Shown in pieces: positions 7,506-9,999 of a DNA stretch of 9,999 nt. Within the stretch, counting starts at the first letter, position 1. Every line of letters begins with the position of its first letter. The translations under genes were made by a program, and so were the position numbers. The notes beneath the pieces were generated by a model. The model had not been told where the DNA came from and did no database searches. It saw only the letters and a program-made list of their open reading frames with translations. Source of the DNA: Saprospiraceae bacterium (GTDB taxonomy: Bacteria > Bacteroidota > Bacteroidia > Chitinophagales > Saprospiraceae); contig SLDF01000334.1 in NCBI GenBank assembly GCA_007125435.1, forward strand, positions 1 to 9,999. The letters are read 5' to 3'.

Positions 7506-7676
7506 AACCCGAATTATGCATTAGAAAATCTATTACGGCTTCAAATGGCTTCAAAATAAGTCGCTTTGCTTGATTTTGTTCAATCACCGTAGAGTTGACT
7601 ATGGCTCATTCACAAAATCACTTATTTTTTCGCCATTTTAACCCTCATTACGAATTTCCAATGCATAATTCGGGTT
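7506..7676. repeat. Long imperfect inverted repeat (171-nt hairpin, MITE-like)
   Basis: The outer arms are a perfect 17-bp match: 7506-7522 (AACCCGAATTATGCATT) against 7660-7676. Further in, on the same axis, these segments pair: 7543-7549 with 7632-7638, 7553-7561 with 7620-7628, 7572-7579 with 7612-7619, and 7587-7592 with 7599-7604 (one G-U), closing on the loop AGTTGA (7593-7598). The left arm has a 10-nt bulge (7562-7571). Such an element could be a miniature inverted-repeat element or could form a folded RNA. No clear target duplication flanks it. The short plus-strand frame at 7595-7801 runs through the right arm and is probably chance. Confidence 0.8.
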
Positions 7677-7838
7677 TAATAACTCAGATTGTAAACCTAA
7701 AACCAAACCAAAAAACCAAACTGAAAATTGTTGTTGTGCAGCACATTTATATGAGGATTAGATCTAGTCTAACCTACCTTATATGCAAGACTAAGATGTA
7801 GCACGTCTTATTTTACCATTTACAATGCGTAAATTCAA

Positions 7839-7869
7839 AGCAATGCTCCAATGGGAGTGTTGCTTTTTT
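7839..7869 (+). terminator. Rho-independent terminator, plus strand, without a coding gene before it
   Basis: AGCAATGCTCC (7839-7849) pairs with GGAGTGTTGCT (7854-7864) in an 11-bp stem with two G-U pairs and a 4-nt loop, followed by a run of six T (7864-7869). No convincing plus-strand gene lies between 5688 and here. Confidence 0.65.
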
Positions 7870-7946
7870 ATCTTTCAGAAAGAAGCAATTCTCCTCATTG
7901 TCCGGATTGACCTCAAGAATCAGTGAGCTTGCTACCACCCTCTCAT

Positions 7947-7981
7947 AAAAAAACCTTCCCACCGTTTGTGAGAAGGTTTTT
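7947..7981 (-). terminator. Terminator for the outer membrane gene (could act on both strands)
   Basis: AAAAACCTTC (7949-7958) pairs with GAAGGTTTTT (7972-7981); the inner CAC/GTG extends the stem. On the minus strand the stem is followed by a T-run, as expected for termination of the gene ending at 8119, about 140 nt upstream in transcript direction. On the plus strand the T-run is five bases. Confidence 0.65.
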
Positions 7982-8019
7982 AAAAAAAGAGTCAAAAAAA
8001 ATCATCACTCTCTTTAGAT

Positions 8020-8057
8020 ACCCGGCCTATACCAATGAATAAGAATTACAACCGGGT
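8020..8057. repeat. Short inverted repeat downstream of the outer membrane gene
   Basis: ACCCGG (8020-8025) and CCGGGT (8052-8057) form a perfect 6-bp inverted repeat with a 26-nt spacer. On the plus strand it is followed by an A-run and on the minus strand by no T-run nearby, so it is not a standard terminator. It lies in the 3' untranslated region of the outer membrane gene. Confidence 0.4.
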
Positions 8058-8118
8058 AAAAAACAGATGTAATAAAAAGTAGATACTTATTCTATTAATT
8101 ATCAGTGCTAATCTACAC

Positions 8119-9654
8119 CTAGAATATATGACCAAATCCAAAGAAAAATTGTGACCCCTCAGCTCCACTTGCAAAGTCTAGCCTAATAATAGTAGACTGA
8201 TTCCATGCAATACGTCCTCCGACACCGGGAGCGCCTCTCCATCCGCTAAAACCAACATCGGTGATCTCGTCCCAGCCTCTACCCATATCGTAAAATGGTG
8301 ATAGACCAAGGGCGAAGTGCTGATTCCATAAATTAAAGTCATATAGTCTAAGTCTTGCTTCCAAATTGATCAAACCAATGGCCGGGGCAACAAACCGAGA
8401 CTCTCTGAAAGCTCGAAGTGAACGGTCACCACCCAGAACATTTATACCACCTGCCTCTGCCTGAGAAGAAAGGTCAAACATTTCCAACCAGTTGATATTA
8501 CTTCCCCACACATAGCCAAATGACCCCATAGCAGCAAATGTCAGCCTGCTTTTACCTTCTCTCCATCTTGCTACAGTATGGAAATACTGTCCTTGAATCA
8601 TGAATTTATTGAAGTTGAACTGAGACCCTAACCACGGAGCAGAATACTCATGAGAATACTCAAGGAATACACCTTCTGACGGATCCGGCTCTAGATCTCT
8701 GGTATCCCAGATCAATGCCGCTGCTAACATGGAAGTAAACTGCCAGTCAGAAGATGCACCACTTATATTAAATCTATCCCATGGGCTACCATCAGTGCTA
8801 CCGTCTCCTGTACGAGCAATCGCATCCTTATTAAATAATGTCTGTTCATTTACAGCCTCTACCTCTGTGCCATCAGGCAAGAATGCTTCTTCTGCTATTC
8901 TGCCTGACCAGTCATTGACTCTTGTGAACAGAGCTTCATAGCCAAACATAAATCTCAATCGGCCACCATACCATACTCTTTCACCGAGGAAGTTATATAA
9001 TTGCTCTTCGATTTCGATTTCATTGTAATGGGTGTTGGTTACAAACCCACCATTTCTAGTCTGGGCTGTTGCCAGATTATCCAGATAATCGTCCATGCTA
9101 CTAAAGTCAGGTGTAACTGCTGCTCCAGTTCTAGCTTGATCTATCTCACCAAGAGAACGTTGACTTTGCGTCCCTATTCCAAAATACTGGAAGTTGGGGT
9201 CAAACTCATACAGGGCATCAATCCTTAATCGCCACCTGGAATTGAATACATATGGCACATCGAGATTTAATCCACCCTGAAATCTACCATTGGTAAAATA
9301 CTTAAAGTCAGTAGTAAGCCTGTAGCGATACGGTGTGTAATAGAAGAATGGATCTTGCGCATCTCTGTTTTGGTAGAAGAATGCCGTTCCTCCTATTCCA
9401 AGACCCCTGATAGGATCAATTTCAATATCAGGAAAACCGGTGACAAAAAAACCTTCTTTTTTATTGATGATATCGTCGTCTTTTAGCCTCTTCCGTGGAT
9501 CTAGGTCAAACGGCAGTGTAATGGTATCAGCTATCTCAAGACGATAACGGTTTTTTTCTTGTGCTTCTTCGCTCTTACCAAAGACTCCACCTTCCTGAGC
9601 AAAGGATATATTAAAAAATAATACACCCAAAAGCATTGTAAAAATAATTCTCAT
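8119..9654 (-). CDS. Omp85/surface-antigen (BamA/TamA-like) outer membrane beta-barrel protein, no POTRA
   Basis: The 511-residue product starts with a signal peptide (MRIIFTMLLGVLFFNISFA, cleavage likely after A19; no lipobox). A charged linker of about 50 residues (20-70) follows, then alternating amphipathic strands to the end. Signs of the surface-antigen (D15) barrel: IWDTRDLEPDPSEGVFLEY at 315-333, GGDRSLRAFRESRF at 408-421 (position of the L6 loop motif), the strand pattern IAWNQSTIIRLDF at 482-494, and a terminal phenylalanine (FGFGHIF). The space before the barrel is too short for POTRA domains, so a role in general barrel assembly is unlikely; such short members are often unassigned porin- or secretion-like proteins. 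The ATG at 9654 follows an A-rich leader (AAAGTGAAAAG). It is a single-gene unit ending at the terminator near 7947-7981. Substrate or partner is unknown. Confidence 0.9.
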   Translation of the reverse strand: MRIIFTMLLGVLFFNISFAQEGGVFGKSEEAQEKNRYRLEIADTITLPFDLDPRKRLKDDDIINKKEGFFVTGFPDIEIDPIRGLGIGGTAFFYQNRDAQDPFFYYTPYRYRLTTDFKYFTNGRFQGGLNLDVPYVFNSRWRLRIDALYEFDPNFQYFGIGTQSQRSLGEIDQARTGAAVTPDFSSMDDYLDNLATAQTRNGGFVTNTHYNEIEIEEQLYNFLGERVWYGGRLRFMFGYEALFTRVNDWSGRIAEEAFLPDGTEVEAVNEQTLFNKDAIARTGDGSTDGSPWDRFNISGASSDWQFTSMLAAALIWDTRDLEPDPSEGVFLEYSHEYSAPWLGSQFNFNKFMIQGQYFHTVARWREGKSRLTFAAMGSFGYVWGSNINWLEMFDLSSQAEAGGINVLGGDRSLRAFRESRFVAPAIGLINLEARLRLYDFNLWNQHFALGLSPFYDMGRGWDEITDVGFSGWRGAPGVGGRIAWNQSTIIRLDFASGAEGSQFFFGFGHIF

Positions 9655-9792
9655 AACTTTTCACTTTAAAATAATGATGTAATTGTGTTTCCCTTTCTAT
9701 CAATCAGTGTTTGAATTAACTCCTGGTGATGTCTACCTTATTACCTCACCTATGATATGTCTATCAAAACGCCACTCATTTTTTTATCGCCA

Positions 9793-9800
9793 CAAAAGTA
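9793..9800 (-). promoter_or_regulatory. Candidate -7 promoter box of the outer membrane gene
   Basis: On the minus strand the sequence reads TACTTTTG, matching TAnnTTTG and identical to the -7 candidate of the two-component gene. No good TTTG -33 box is seen 19-21 bp upstream; the region where it should be overlaps an array of direct repeats, as expected of an activator-dependent promoter. The leader would be about 130 nt. Confidence 0.45.
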
Positions 9801-9812
9801 TGGATCACACCA

Positions 9813-9867
9813 ATAGACCTCAGTTAGAGACTTCTTAGAAAATTATTAGAATTCTATTAGAAAAAGG
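9813..9867. promoter_or_regulatory. Array of five phased 11-bp direct repeats, possible operator
   Basis: On the plus strand TTAGA starts at 9824, 9835, 9846 and 9857, and ATAGA at 9813, all exactly 11 bp apart (minus strand: TCTAA or TCTAT). The array begins 13 bp upstream of the -7 candidate of the outer membrane gene and covers roughly -27 to -80. An 11-bp step puts each core on nearly the same face of the helix. A multimeric DNA-binding regulator is an inference. Confidence 0.55.
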
Positions 9868-9898
9868 CGAAGTGATACGGGTGTATTTCATTTTGTCG

Positions 9899-9999
9899 CT
9901 TTGGGCATCACCCTCGTCCTGTCGTCCTCGGGTCGCTACGTTCCAGGGCTCCCTGAACGGTCGGCCTCTGCTCCACTATCGTTGCGCAGAGTCTGGCTC
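9899..9999 (+). repeat. Dispersed modular repeat, copy C (right-truncated by window edge)
   Basis: Positions 9899-9944 equal 5756-5801 over 46 bp, and 9930-9999 equal 17-86 at 65 of 70 positions. It thus links the left module seen in copy B with the middle module seen in copy A. All three copies have the same orientation. The copy continues beyond the window. Confidence 0.8.

Noticed and set aside
7595..7801. Plus-strand frame of 68 codons ending before the 7839 terminator
   Set aside because: It starts at TTG in the loop of the long hairpin and its first third is the right hairpin arm. It is kept only as a weak option in the orphan-terminator finding.
7813..7995. Minus-strand frame of 60 codons
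   Set aside because: It spans both terminator hairpins, which explains much of its sequence; no family match.
1..9999. CRISPR array, tRNA or rRNA
   Set aside because: No regularly spaced identical repeats of CRISPR length, no cloverleaf and no conserved rRNA segments were seen on either strand.

Overview
The window looks like a piece of chromosome from a member of the Bacteroidota. It is AT-rich. The large gene is a hybrid two-component system of the type typical of that phylum. Several promoter candidates match the Bacteroidota consensus (-7 box TAnnTTTG, -33 box TTTG), and upstream regions of genes are mostly A-rich rather than carrying strong Shine-Dalgarno sites. The genus cannot be named from the sequence.

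Layout from left to right. Positions 1-124 hold one copy of a relatively GC-rich dispersed repeat. Positions 169-1483 are a complete insertion sequence of the ISKra4 family (most like the ISMich2 group), with perfect 23-bp terminal inverted repeats and a transposase in two frames joined at an A AAA AAG slippery site. Its right end lies about 36 bp from the candidate -7 box of the next gene. Positions 1627-5688 encode a 1353-residue hybrid sensor kinase/response regulator: periplasmic propeller, Y_Y_Y domain, one membrane helix, HisKA, HATPase, receiver and AraC helix-turn-helix. A second copy of the dispersed repeat follows at 5756-5872. On the minus strand, 6138-7061 encodes an Rpn/YhgA-like PD-(D/E)XK nuclease-transposase. 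About 1 kb without convincing genes follows; it holds a 171-nt imperfect hairpin (7506-7676) and two terminators. Positions 8119-9654 (minus) encode an Omp85/surface-antigen outer membrane barrel without POTRA domains. Upstream of it are a candidate -7 box and a phased array of five 11-bp direct repeats. A third copy of the dispersed repeat runs off the right edge (9899-9999).

The genes do not form one operon or pathway that can be seen. The kinase/regulator has no SusC/SusD or glycoside hydrolase genes in its 4.3 kb downstream flank, and the outer membrane protein is transcribed alone on the other strand. Mobile or repeat-derived DNA (one IS, three dispersed repeats, a MITE-like hairpin, an Rpn gene) separates the two large cellular genes, so this is a rearranged intergenic-rich region rather than a compact functional island. 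I found no convincing new multi-gene system. The most unusual signals are the phased 11-bp array, the modular repeat family and the long hairpin next to an orphan plus-strand terminator.
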